From positions 1 to 64,000 of the forward strand of contig DASCQM010000002.1 of NCBI GenBank assembly GCA_036013055.1: DNA of 64,000 nucleotides. Direction: 5' to 3'. Origin of the DNA: SHYR01 sp036013055 (GTDB lineage: Bacteria; Chloroflexota; Dehalococcoidia; UBA2979). The notes beneath the pieces were generated by a model, which saw only the letters and a program-made list of their open reading frames with translations, was not told where the DNA came from and searched no databases. Positions 52,277-60,991 of this stretch are shown here, in pieces. The position numbers and the translations under genes are program-made. Each line of letters starts with the position of its first letter. Position 1 is the stretch's first letter.

Positions 52277-52363
52277 CGCCGGCTCCGCATCTCCACCGTC
52301 AACTTAGCCATCGGTGCCTCACCCTCGCGCCACGACGACGTCGCCACCCGCTTCAGCGCCGAG

Positions 52364-52369
52364 AGTGTA
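52364..52369 (-). promoter_or_regulatory. Putative -10 element (GCTACACTCT)
   Basis: TACACT on the minus strand preceded by GC, 87 bases before the pair C start. Confidence 0.35.
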
Positions 52370-52414
52370 GCGGCAGACCGGCCACGTCGTGCGCGCGGCC
52401 CTTGCCACGGGCGC

Positions 52415-52420
52415 TAGGAT
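52415..52420 (+). promoter_or_regulatory. Extended -10 element (GCTAGGATGT)
   Basis: TAGGAT preceded by GC, 35 bases before the single CaiB gene. Confidence 0.45.
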
Positions 52421-52455
52421 GTCCGCATTACATCGCGAATAGAGAGGAGCGACCG

Positions 52456-53646
52456 ATGCCGGCACTCGACGGGATGCGCATCCTGGACATGACCCAGTAC
52501 GAAGCGGGGACCTCGTGCACGCAGGCGCTCGCGTGGCTCGGCGCCGACGTGGTCAAGGTCGAGCCCCCGCTCTACGGCGACCCCGGCCGGCGCACGCGAC
52601 AGGGCGACGGCAACTCGCCCTACTTCCTCAACTGGAACAGCAACAAGCGCAGCATCGTGCTCGACCTCAGCCAGCAGCGCGGCCGCGAGCTGTTGCTGGA
52701 AATGGCCCCCCACTACGACGTGTTCGTCGAGAACTACGGCCCGGGCGTCGTCGAGAAGCTCGACATCGGCTACGACGTGATGTCCGCGGCGAACCCCGGC
52801 ATCATCTACGCCCGCCTCAAGGGCTTCGGCACCAGCGGCCCGTACGCCGACTACAAGTGCTACGACATGGTCGCGCAGGCCGCAGCCGGCGCCTTCTCCG
52901 TCACCGGCGAGGCCGACGGCACTCCGATGCGCCCCGGACCGACGATCGCCGATTCCGGCACGGGCATGCAGCTCGCGCTCGCGATCACCGCCGCCTACGT
53001 GCAGAAGCAGCGCACCGGCGAGGGCCAGGTGATTGAGATCAGCATGCAGGAGGCGATGACCTACTACATGCGCACCCGCGTCGCTAACGGCGCGGACTGG
53101 GGTGAGTCGGTCACGGAACGCTCCGGAAACGGGCCTGCGGCCTTCGTCAACCTCTACCCCTGCAAAGGCGGAGGGCCGAACGATTACGCGTACATCATGT
53201 GCAGCACCTCGCGCATGTGGGACATGCTCTGCGTCACGATCGGCCGCCCCGAACTGGCGAACGATCCGCGTTACACCAGCGGCGAGCACCGCACCGGCAG
53301 CCCCGAAGAGCTGCGAGAGATCGTGACCGGCTGGACGATGCAGCGCACGAAGTGGGAGGTGATGGAGATCCTCGGCAAGGCCGGCGTGCCCTGCTCGGCG
53401 AACTTCGACACGCACGATCTCTTCCACGACCCGCATCTCAACGAGCGTGACTTTATCCACACGATCGACCATCCGACGCAAGGCGAGATCAAGCTGCTCG
53501 GCTGGGCACCGCGCCTCTCGAAGAGCGACGTCCCGATCGAGCGCGGCCCGCTGATGGGCGAGCACTCAGACGAGGTGCTACGGGGCGATCTGCAGGTCAG
53601 CGACGAACAGGTCGCGGAGCTCCGCGAGCAGGGGGTCGTCGCCTAG
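52456..53646 (+). CDS. CaiB/BaiF CoA-transferase, stand-alone
   Basis: A 396-residue class III CoA-transferase with the usual start (ILDMTQYEAGTSCTQALAWLGADVVKVEPP, in parts), catalytic D166 in TIADSGTG and GQVIEISMQEA. It is the only CaiB gene in the window that is neither paired nor fused, and keeps the Asp, consistent with a classic homodimer. It resembles succinyl-CoA- or formyl-CoA-dependent transferases; the acid substrate is not evident. Start at 52456 after GAGAGGAG. Confidence 0.92.
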   Translation: MPALDGMRILDMTQYEAGTSCTQALAWLGADVVKVEPPLYGDPGRRTRQGDGNSPYFLNWNSNKRSIVLDLSQQRGRELLLEMAPHYDVFVENYGPGVVEKLDIGYDVMSAANPGIIYARLKGFGTSGPYADYKCYDMVAQAAAGAFSVTGEADGTPMRPGPTIADSGTGMQLALAITAAYVQKQRTGEGQVIEISMQEAMTYYMRTRVANGADWGESVTERSGNGPAAFVNLYPCKGGGPNDYAYIMCSTSRMWDMLCVTIGRPELANDPRYTSGEHRTGSPEELREIVTGWTMQRTKWEVMEILGKAGVPCSANFDTHDLFHDPHLNERDFIHTIDHPTQGEIKLLGWAPRLSKSDVPIERGPLMGEHSDEVLRGDLQVSDEQVAELREQGVVA

Positions 53647-53680
53647 CTGGGAGCGCCGTCGGGCTGCGCCCGACCGAGCG

Positions 53681-54405
53681 CTACCGGACCGTAATCACGC
53701 CTGCCATGCGCTCGTGTCCGACGACATCACAGATGTACGGGTAGTCCCCTGCGGCCAACTGCACCTCAACCCGCCGCTGTGTGAACCCGGGCAGTTCCAG
53801 CTTCACATCAGTGCCCTCGATCACAAACGTGTGCCGCACCGCGTCCTTGTTGTCCACGTGAAAGCCGATCAGCCCCGCGCTCGCATCAAGCGTTTCGGGG
53901 AATTCGCTGCGCTCCGCCAATAGCGTCACGTCGCCTGCCTGCGCCGCTTCGCTGCTCGCTGAGAGCGACATGGCGACGCTTGCCACGACCAGCACAACCG
54001 CAACCGACCCCGCACCGACCGCCAGCCCTCGGCTGCCCTGCATCGTCGGCGCGAAGAAGCTGATCACGCCCGCAACGATCGTGGTCAGCGACGCGATGGT
54101 GATGACGAGACCGGGCCCGAACGACCCCACGATCCGATGTGTGAAAGATCCTCCATGAAGAACGGGATATTGGCGAGGAATCCCAGTAGCGCAAGCACCG
54201 CCGCCACTAGAGCTACTCGCTGGCGATCGATCCAATGCCAGAGCGCTGCGGCTACGGCGAAGTAGCCCACGCCAAAGACGAGCACGGGCACGATGAATTC
54301 CAGATTGATCACCATGATCAACAGGATCGCGATCCCGCTGATGACAAGGCCACCTAACTCGACGAGCCGCCAAGCTCGTGCGCTATCAGCCGGCGATTCA
54401 CTCAT
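53681..54405 (-). pseudogene. Membrane-anchored cupredoxin, split by a frameshift
   Basis: An ATG at 54405 (GGGAGGAG upstream) starts a membrane protein with three helices (about residues 15-75). The frame then shifts near 54130-54160, and the second frame gives a fourth and fifth helix (FGPGLVITIASLTTIVAG; GSVAVVLVVASVAMSL) and a C-terminal cupredoxin domain. Copper ligands are visible: His in VRHTFVIE, Cys in PYICDVVGHERM with its His and Met. One inserted base, for instance in the CTTTCACACA stretch, restores a protein of about 241 residues (FFMEDLSH joined to RIVGSFGPG). It would carry electrons outside the membrane. Frameshift may be real or an assembly error. Confidence 0.75.
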
Positions 54406-54583
54406 TCTTTCTCCTCCCAGGGCGACGTCAGTCACGCCGCAATCATGCTGTGCAGAGCCCCGCGCGCCGCGCGTATGCTATCACGCTGTTAGTGCCATAT
54501 CCGTAGCACCGAGCGTTCAATAGTCGTGCCAGTTCCGACGGTCTTCCGTGGCACAACAACGCTTCCGACGGCGCTCGAATAGC

Positions 54584-56395
54584 ATGGCAATAATGACCTT
54601 CTTGCGACGCCTTTGCTCCCTCGCAGCATCGTCCGCGACCGTCGCTCTGCTGCTCGTCGCGTGCTCCGGCAGCGAGACCGAGGCGCCGCCCGCGCTCTCC
54701 CCCACGGCATCCGCAACGACACTTGCCGCCACCGTCACGGCGACGACCGCACCCACCGATGTCACCGCCACGTCGACGGTGACCCCAACGCCAGAAGCGC
54801 CTCCAGCCGACGACCCCGAGCCCTCTCAGCCACCAACGCGCGTACCGACCGTCCCCTTCGCGATCAGAGTCGGCACCAGCGACGAGTGGGTGCGCCAGCC
54901 CATCGCTTCCGGCGAACTGATCGAGGCCGAGCAGGGCGCGCTCTTCGTCAGCTCGACCAGCGGCGAGGGTGAACTGGTGGCGCTCGCCGAACCTGCGTTC
55001 TTCGGCTACGCGTGGTCGCCCAACGGACGCTGGGTGCTCGCCCACGCACGCGTGGAACAGCTCTTGCTCGACCGCACGAGCGGCGCGATCTATGGCTGGC
55101 AATCGCAGGAACATCGACTCGTGGGCGGGCCGCATGACTCGGGCTTGCTGCTCCTCGAGTCGCAGCGCAACGAGTGCAGCTTCGCGTTCGTGCAGCTCGA
55201 CGGCCCGACGGTCGCGACCGTCTCCGAATTCGTGCTCCCACCGGGCGACCGCTCATGCGGCCCGACCGTGGTGCGCTTCTCGCCCGACCTCGACGTCGCG
55301 TACCTACTCGTCGATGGCCCCGGGAGCCGCGGGCAGGCGCAACTCTTCTCAGTCGCGGTCGGCAGCGGCGCGATCGTCGCACTCGGAATCGCTGAGGGCG
55401 AAAGCGGCAGGCTTGAGTCGTCCGGCGACGGTGAGAGCGTGCTACTGATCTCCGCCAGCGAGGACGGCTCGACCGCGACGATCCAGCTCGACCGCTACTC
55501 GTGGCAGGGTGACCTGCTGGCGGCGGTGCGCATCACGGCCGACCCCAGCGGCGGACTGGTCCATCGCATCCTCGTCTCGCCGGACGCCTCCAGCGTCGCC
55601 TGGCAGACCAGACTTCCGCTTGCCATTCCGGTCGGGTTGGGCGGTAGCGAGCACTGGCCCATCGTGACCGTCGCGAACGCCGAGACAGGCGAGCTGCAGT
55701 TCCGTGTTGTCCGCGCCTCACTCACCAACGGCATCCGCACGCTCTCGTGGCTCGCCGACAGCTCCGCGATCGTCGTCGCGACGCCCGATGGTTATGCACT
55801 GCTCTCGGCGCAGGACGGCGCGCTCGATCCGCTCCCGCTCGGCGCGGTCGGCCATTTCGACGCTCTGCCACTTCCGGCACCCGACGACGCGTCTCGCTTC
55901 CTCTTCGATGGTCGCGCCGTCGACGCAGCGGGCAGCGTGCTCGGCGCGACGACCCCGACGTGGGACGGGCGCTGGTGGAGTGGCGGCACCTACGAATGGG
56001 GCAAGACCAGCGACGAGATTCGCATCGCCCGCTGGCAGCCGCCCGGTCGCGACTTCGGCCCCGGCGGCCTCTCGTCGCTCGGCCTGCCCGCGCGTCTGGA
56101 GCAGCCTCCCTTCCCGGACAGCGTTCGTCTCCGCGTCGCGGGCATCTCGCATCTTGAGCTGCTCGCGGTGCCGGTCGCTGGCGACGCAGCGGTCGCAACC
56201 ATCGCCAACGGCACAGCCGTCACCGTGACCGACGCCGGACCCGGCGCGTGGCCTCCGGGCTGCGACTCTGCCGACTTCTGCACCAGCGCGACCCGCAACG
56301 ACCGCGAACGTGCAGGCGCGTGGTTCATCCACGTCCGCACGCCGAACGGCATCGAGGGCTGGGCGCGCTCGAAGTTCCTCGCGTGGGCTGATTGA
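54584..56395 (+). CDS. Secreted lipoprotein with beta-propeller-like repeats and a C-terminal SH3-like domain
   Basis: A 603-residue lipoprotein. The signal peptide ends in the lipobox VALLLVAC. A Thr/Pro/Ala linker (about 28-92) follows. The middle (about 95-500) is beta-rich, with propeller-like units such as FGYAWSPNGRWVLAHA and IRTLSWLADSSAIVVATPDGYALLS. The last 90 residues (LRVAGISHLELLAVP to GWARSKFLAWAD) resemble a bacterial SH3 domain. It is probably surface-exposed and binding. Start at 54584 or 54593; the longer frame from GTG at 54548 gives a poor signal peptide. Confidence 0.75.
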   Translation: MAIMTFLRRLCSLAASSATVALLLVACSGSETEAPPALSPTASATTLAATVTATTAPTDVTATSTVTPTPEAPPADDPEPSQPPTRVPTVPFAIRVGTSDEWVRQPIASGELIEAEQGALFVSSTSGEGELVALAEPAFFGYAWSPNGRWVLAHARVEQLLLDRTSGAIYGWQSQEHRLVGGPHDSGLLLLESQRNECSFAFVQLDGPTVATVSEFVLPPGDRSCGPTVVRFSPDLDVAYLLVDGPGSRGQAQLFSVAVGSGAIVALGIAEGESGRLESSGDGESVLLISASEDGSTATIQLDRYSWQGDLLAAVRITADPSGGLVHRILVSPDASSVAWQTRLPLAIPVGLGGSEHWPIVTVANAETGELQFRVVRASLTNGIRTLSWLADSSAIVVATPDGYALLSAQDGALDPLPLGAVGHFDALPLPAPDDASRFLFDGRAVDAAGSVLGATTPTWDGRWWSGGTYEWGKTSDEIRIARWQPPGRDFGPGGLSSLGLPARLEQPPFPDSVRLRVAGISHLELLAVPVAGDAAVATIANGTAVTVTDAGPGAWPPGCDSADFCTSATRNDRERAGAWFIHVRTPNGIEGWARSKFLAWAD

Positions 56396-56414
56396 CGCCG
56401 TAGGACGCGGACGC

Positions 56415-57701
56415 TCAGCCCGTCGACGCGACCAGCCGACGCTCGATGCGCGCGCCCCGATGCTGTAGCGAGGCGCGCCATGATGCGGCAGCCGCGCGAT
56501 CCCACGGCGCGACGGTGGCGCTGAAGCTCGCGAGCGCCCGCTCCACGACCTCGGCCGCACGCGCGAAGTCACGGACGTGGTGCTCGTAGTAGATCGCCAG
56601 CTCCACGTGCGCCCGCAGCCCGCCCTGCCCGGCAACGTCCGCCAGCTCGCTCCACAGCGGCTCCGCGAGCGACCGATCGCCCGCCCGCTTGTGCGCGAGC
56701 GCGAGCCGCGTCAGCACGTCGCGTCGAACCTCGGACTGCGGCAGGTCGTCGAGCGCCCCGCTGAGGAACTGCACCGCTCGCGGGTCGCGCCGGTGTGCGA
56801 GCAGCCTGCCGATCGCGATCTCGTCGAACGGCACGAGTTTCGTGCGTCGCATCGCCGCATCGAGGCGGGCAACGAGCGCCCCCAGCGAGACCACGTCCTG
56901 CGCGTTGTGGTTGATGATCGGCAGCAGATGTCGCCCGTCACCGGAGCGCAGGAACTGGAAGTACCACTGCGGCACCTGCGCTCCCGGCACATCCTCATCG
57001 TGGCGCGTCAGGCCGAGCACGTCGGCCTCGACCACCGCCAGGCGGCACGACTGCAGCAGCCCGCCGTAGGCCGCTCGCATCGGGTGCAGCAGGTCGAGCT
57101 GCCGCAGCGAGTCGAACCCCGCACGACGGCGGTGCATCGTCGCCCGCTCGTCGAGCACGGGCGCGTCGAAGCGACGACCGTTGTAGCTGACGAGCACGGG
57201 CTCTTCGCCGAACCGCGAGTCCTCCAGTAGTGCGTCGAGCAGCGCACCCTCGTCCGCGGGGCTGAGCGCGAGGTACTGGCGCAACACGAATTGCTCGCCC
57301 TCGAGCCGCCCCGTGCCGACGAGAAACGCCATCGCCCCCGCCCCGCCGAGCCCGGTCGTCTCGATGTCGAGATAGAGCAGCTCCGACGGAGCGACCACAT
57401 CGAGCCCCTCGTCGGGGGCCAGCACCGCGAGGCTCTCGCCACGCACGTCCGGCAGCTCCTCCAGTGTGCGGTCGCCGACGTGCTCGTCGAGGGGGGTGCG
57501 AACCTCGCGGTAGACGCACGACCCACCGTCCGTCTCACGCGTCACGAAGTCCGGAAAGAGATCGCCGAGCGTCGGCGCGGGCTCGGCGGCAGGCGCAGGC
57601 GGCGGCACTGCGCGCTGCTCGACGCGCCGGATCAGCCGACGCAGTTGATCCCGCGTCAGTGGCGGCTTCGCTGGCAGCCCGGTCGTGACGGCGCGGCTCA
57701 C
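56415..57701 (-). CDS. mrfB: MrfB-like (YprB) exonuclease with RNase H-like fold
   Basis: A 428-residue DEDD-type exonuclease domain protein. LYLDIETTGLGG (about 108-119) holds the first acidic pair, SYNGRRFDAPVL (about 167-178) the next region, and INHNAQDVVSLGAL (about 267-280) the last Asp. The C-terminal 120 residues are helical, TPR-like. In Bacillus subtilis MrfB works with helicase MrfA in a UvrABC-independent excision repair of mitomycin C lesions; the identical gene pair with a 4-base overlap makes the assignment strong. The N-terminal 60 residues are Pro/Ala-rich. Confidence 0.87.
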   Translation of the reverse strand: MSRAVTTGLPAKPPLTRDQLRRLIRRVEQRAVPPPAPAAEPAPTLGDLFPDFVTRETDGGSCVYREVRTPLDEHVGDRTLEELPDVRGESLAVLAPDEGLDVVAPSELLYLDIETTGLGGAGAMAFLVGTGRLEGEQFVLRQYLALSPADEGALLDALLEDSRFGEEPVLVSYNGRRFDAPVLDERATMHRRRAGFDSLRQLDLLHPMRAAYGGLLQSCRLAVVEADVLGLTRHDEDVPGAQVPQWYFQFLRSGDGRHLLPIINHNAQDVVSLGALVARLDAAMRRTKLVPFDEIAIGRLLAHRRDPRAVQFLSGALDDLPQSEVRRDVLTRLALAHKRAGDRSLAEPLWSELADVAGQGGLRAHVELAIYYEHHVRDFARAAEVVERALASFSATVAPWDRAAAASWRASLQHRGARIERRLVASTG

Positions 57702-60013
57702 GACGCGGCGGCGCTCGCGACCACGTCGGCTACCTGGGTGCCCGCAGCGGCTGCGTCATCGGCCAGCGCAGCCAGCGCGCGACGCACGAGCGCCTTCGTG
57801 CCGAGGCCCGGCGCGGGAGGCGGACCGACGCAGCCCGGGCACCCCTCGATGCATGCGCAGCCGTCGACGAGTTCGCTCGCCACCGTGATCAGCTGCGCGG
57901 TGACATCGAAGAGATGCTGCCCGAAGCCGACGCCGCCCGGCACCGACTCCCAGAGGAAGACCGTGGGGCGCTCCGTGTGCGGCGACTTCACCTGCGTCGC
58001 GAGGTGCAGATCCCGCGGGTCGCACATCAGCAGCAGCGGCGCGACGTTCACCAGCAGTTGCCCGAGCCCCTGCAGCGCGCCTTCAACCTCCGTGGTCGAG
58101 ACACCGTCGGTCACCGCATGCGGCAACGAGAGCCAGTACGCGCCGGTGTGCAGGTCGTCCTGCGGCAGGCGAATCTTGCCCCAGCCGACGTTCTCGTGTG
58201 AGTGCAGCTTGATCTTCTTGAAGATCGTCGCCAGGTAGGTGATCGAGACCTCGCCGTGGCCGTAGACCGTCGGCCGCTTCGTGGCGTCCCACTCGTCGAG
58301 CACCTTCAGGTCGACCGCGATATTTGCGTCCGTGTAGTAGTCGACGTCGACCGGACGCACGTAGGCCTTCAGCTCCTCCCAGTCGAGTACGTCGACGTGG
58401 TACTGACGGCCGTCGTGGACGTAGATCGCCTCATCGTGGACCAGCACCATCGCTGCCGGCCGGTCGACCTCACCGATCACGCGCGCGGGCGGCCCCTGGT
58501 CGACGATCACCACGTTCTGCTCCGCACCGAGCCGCAACGAGATCTCCTGCGCCGGGTAGGCCTCACTCGACCAGTACGTGCGCTCAGGCGTGCGGTGGAC
58601 CATCAGGTCCTCCTTCAGCACCTCGAGGATCGTCTCCGTATCTGGGCCGATCACCTCGTGCTCGTCGGGCTCAAGCGGCAGCTCGAAGACCGCGCACTTC
58701 AGGTGCTCGGCGGCCACGATCGGGTTGTCGGCGTTGATCAGCCCCGCCTCGACGCTCTCGCCGAAGAAGTACTCGGGGTGCTGCACGACGAACTGGTCGA
58801 GCGGCGCTGAGCTCGCGACGAAGACCGAGAGCGAGGGGTCCCCGCGTCGCCCTGCCCGCCCCATCTGCTGCCGCATGCTCGCCAGCGTCCCCGGATAGCC
58901 CGCGAGCACCGTCGCGTCGAGACCGCCGATGTCGATGCCCAGCTCTAGTGCGTTCGTCGCCACGACAGTGCGAATCTCGCCATCGCGCAGCCCGGCCTCG
59001 ATCGCTCGCCGCTCCTTCGGCAGGTAGCCGGAGCGGTAGCCGCGCACCTCCGGACGTGCGCCGGGTCGCGACCAGCGTTGCTCGCGCAGGTACTGCGTCA
59101 GTAGCTCCACGTTGTTGCGCGTGCGCGCGAAGACCAGCGTCTGCACGTCGGCCTCTTGCAGCCGCGCGACGATGTCGAGCGTCGAGTGCACCAGGTCGCG
59201 GCGGATGCCCAGTTCCGGGTTGATCACCGGCGGGTTGAACATCGCGATCATCCGCTCGCCGCTCGGCGAGCCGTCGTCGTCGACAAGGTTCGCCTCGTGG
59301 CCGGTGAGATCGCGCGCCAGCTCCGCCGGATTCGCGATCGTCGCGGAACAGCAGATGAAGATCGGGTCGGAGCCGTAGAAGCGACAGATGCGCTGCAGGC
59401 GTCGGATCACGTTCGCGACGTGCGACCCGAAGACGCCGCGGTAGGTGTGCAACTCGTCGAGCACGACGTAGCGCAGATTCTCGAAGAGCCGCACCCACTT
59501 CGTGTGGTTAGGCAGGATCGCCGTATGAAGCATGTCCGGGTTCGTGATCACCACGTGCCCGGCGGCCCGCACCGAACGCCGCGCGGCCGGCGCGGTATCG
59601 CCATCGTAGGTGTACGTCTTGACGTCGATCTCGGCCTCGGTCACCAGCTCGTGCAGCTCGTGTAGCTGGTCCTGCGCCAGCGCCTTCGTCGGGAAGAGAT
59701 AGAGCGCACGCGCCGACGGATCGCGCAGGATCGACTCGAGCACCGGCACCGAGTAGCAGAGCGTCTTGCCCGAAGACGTCGGCGTCACGATCACCTGATC
59801 GCGTCCGGCGAGTGCGCCCTCGATCGCCTGCGCCTGGTGGCTGTAGGGCCGGCTCACCCCTCGCTTCGCCAGCGCGCCAACGATGCGCTCGTCCACCCCC
59901 GACGGCCAGGCCGCGTACTGCGGCTCACGCGCGTCGAACGACCGCCACGCGACGAACCCGTCCGCCACCGCCTCGTCCTTGCGCAACGCGGCAATCGCCT
60001 GTTCGAGTCCCAT
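57698..60013 (-). CDS. mrfA: MrfA-like (YprA) DEAD/DEAH helicase with zinc-binding C-terminus
   Basis: A 771-residue superfamily 2 helicase. Walker A is TPTSSGKT (K83), the Walker B box is DELH in VVLDELHTYRG, and helicase motif VI is MGRAGRRGD. The C-terminal DUF1998 region ends with four Cys (C719, C721, C725, C728) that bind zinc, as in MrfA. It unwinds DNA during repair of mitomycin-type damage with the MrfB nuclease encoded next. The ATG at 60013 has GAGGAGG upstream. An SOS-type operator lies inside its promoter, so DNA-damage induction is expected. Confidence 0.9.
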   Translation of the reverse strand: MGLEQAIAALRKDEAVADGFVAWRSFDAREPQYAAWPSGVDERIVGALAKRGVSRPYSHQAQAIEGALAGRDQVIVTPTSSGKTLCYSVPVLESILRDPSARALYLFPTKALAQDQLHELHELVTEAEIDVKTYTYDGDTAPAARRSVRAAGHVVITNPDMLHTAILPNHTKWVRLFENLRYVVLDELHTYRGVFGSHVANVIRRLQRICRFYGSDPIFICCSATIANPAELARDLTGHEANLVDDDGSPSGERMIAMFNPPVINPELGIRRDLVHSTLDIVARLQEADVQTLVFARTRNNVELLTQYLREQRWSRPGARPEVRGYRSGYLPKERRAIEAGLRDGEIRTVVATNALELGIDIGGLDATVLAGYPGTLASMRQQMGRAGRRGDPSLSVFVASSAPLDQFVVQHPEYFFGESVEAGLINADNPIVAAEHLKCAVFELPLEPDEHEVIGPDTETILEVLKEDLMVHRTPERTYWSSEAYPAQEISLRLGAEQNVVIVDQGPPARVIGEVDRPAAMVLVHDEAIYVHDGRQYHVDVLDWEELKAYVRPVDVDYYTDANIAVDLKVLDEWDATKRPTVYGHGEVSITYLATIFKKIKLHSHENVGWGKIRLPQDDLHTGAYWLSLPHAVTDGVSTTEVEGALQGLGQLLVNVAPLLLMCDPRDLHLATQVKSPHTERPTVFLWESVPGGVGFGQHLFDVTAQLITVASELVDGCACIEGCPGCVGPPPAPGLGTKALVRRALAALADDAAAAGTQVADVVASAAAS

Positions 60014-60046
60014 ACGCAGCCTCCTCGTACATATGTGCTAACGCAG

Positions 60047-60075
60047 GCTAACAGGCGAACAGGCGTTCGTGTCAA
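60047..60075 (-). promoter_or_regulatory. Promoter of mrfAB with an SOS (LexA) box in the spacer
   Basis: On the minus strand TTGACA (-35, 60070-60075) is followed by 17 bases and GTTAGC (-10, 60047-60052). The spacer holds CGAACGCCTGTTCG (60056-60069), a perfect CGAAC-N4-GTTCG inverted repeat. This is the LexA/DinR operator core known in Firmicutes and Actinobacteria. Confidence 0.7.
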
Positions 60076-60239
60076 CGCAAGATCCTAAGCGGCACGTCGA
60101 CGCGGTCACGTCGGTCAGACGCACAGCCGCAGCTGGGCCACGGTCGAGGGCCTCGCTGCTTCGCCGGTCACCCGCCGATCGGGTGCGATGCGTCAGTGCT
60201 GCGCCTTGGCCCGCCCGCACGGGGCGGCTGGTCGCGCTA

Positions 60240-60740
60240 TCAGAAGAAGGTGCCGTTCGGCCCGACGACTTCGACGATGTACTTCGTTCCGATCGTGAGA
60301 TCCCACGCTCCGCCGGTGGGGTCGGCGCGGGTCGGTACCAGCTCATCACCGAAGCCACCCGACGCGCGCTCGTAGAGGTGCACGGCGTTGATGTTCCCGC
60401 CCCCGCGCGCAGCGCTCGCCACCACCTGGATCTCGTCGCGCGCCGCAGTGAAGACGAAATACGCGTAGCCCGTCGTCTCGCTGGTGCTCGCCTCAACGTA
60501 CGGCGAGAGCCGCGTCGCGGTCCCCACCTGCCACGCACGCTCGAGCGTGCCGATGTCGGTGCCATCCGGAACGCGCCAGCTACCGGGATCGGGCAGTGGC
60601 GTCGCCCTACCCGTCGCCGTCGTCGCTGTCGCCACGGCGGGCGATGCGGTCGCATCTGTTCCCGAATCGTCGACGTCGTCGGCGCACGCGACCGCCAGCG
60701 CGGCGATCAGCACACTCAACATCAGCACGATTCTTCGCAT
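60240..60740 (-). CDS. Small lipoprotein
   Basis: A 166-residue exported protein. The signal peptide MRRIVLMLSVLIAALAVAC ends in a lipobox Cys at residue 19, then an Asp/Thr/Ala-rich linker (about 20-52). The mature domain (about 53-166) is beta-rich with aromatic and Gly repeats (GYAYFVFTAARDEIQVV, KYIVEVVGPNGTFF). I do not recognise the family. It resembles peptidase prepeptidase-like (PPC) beta-domains, but this is only a shape impression. Confidence 0.65.
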   Translation of the reverse strand: MRRIVLMLSVLIAALAVACADDVDDSGTDATASPAVATATTATGRATPLPDPGSWRVPDGTDIGTLERAWQVGTATRLSPYVEASTSETTGYAYFVFTAARDEIQVVASAARGGGNINAVHLYERASGGFGDELVPTRADPTGGAWDLTIGTKYIVEVVGPNGTFF

Positions 60741-60896
60741 CTGGGCCCCCCGTCGTCCCTGATCATACGCAAGTCAGCCAGCCGCAGATCACCGCGCTCC
60801 GAAGCTGTGCGAAGACGCGGATCGGAGCCACCGAGGCGAATCGTGGGGGTGAACCGCGGTCTCCACAGTGATCTGCGCACGAATCGGGACCGTCGT

Positions 60897-60913
60897 CAGA
60901 CTTTCCTCAGACT
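60897..60913 (+). promoter_or_regulatory. CAGACT-N5-CAGACT direct repeat before the hybrid kinase
   Basis: Two CAGACT units spaced 11 bp apart, 79 bases before the kinase start. Same units, same phase as at 6271-6287 before the SIMPL lipoprotein. Likely a response-regulator binding site. Confidence 0.45.
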
Positions 60914-60991
60914 GAGATCCGTCAGGAACCGCAATGCTCGCTCGGCTTGCCGTGTTGAGATCGCGCCTGCCACTACCGATTCATCGTCGGG

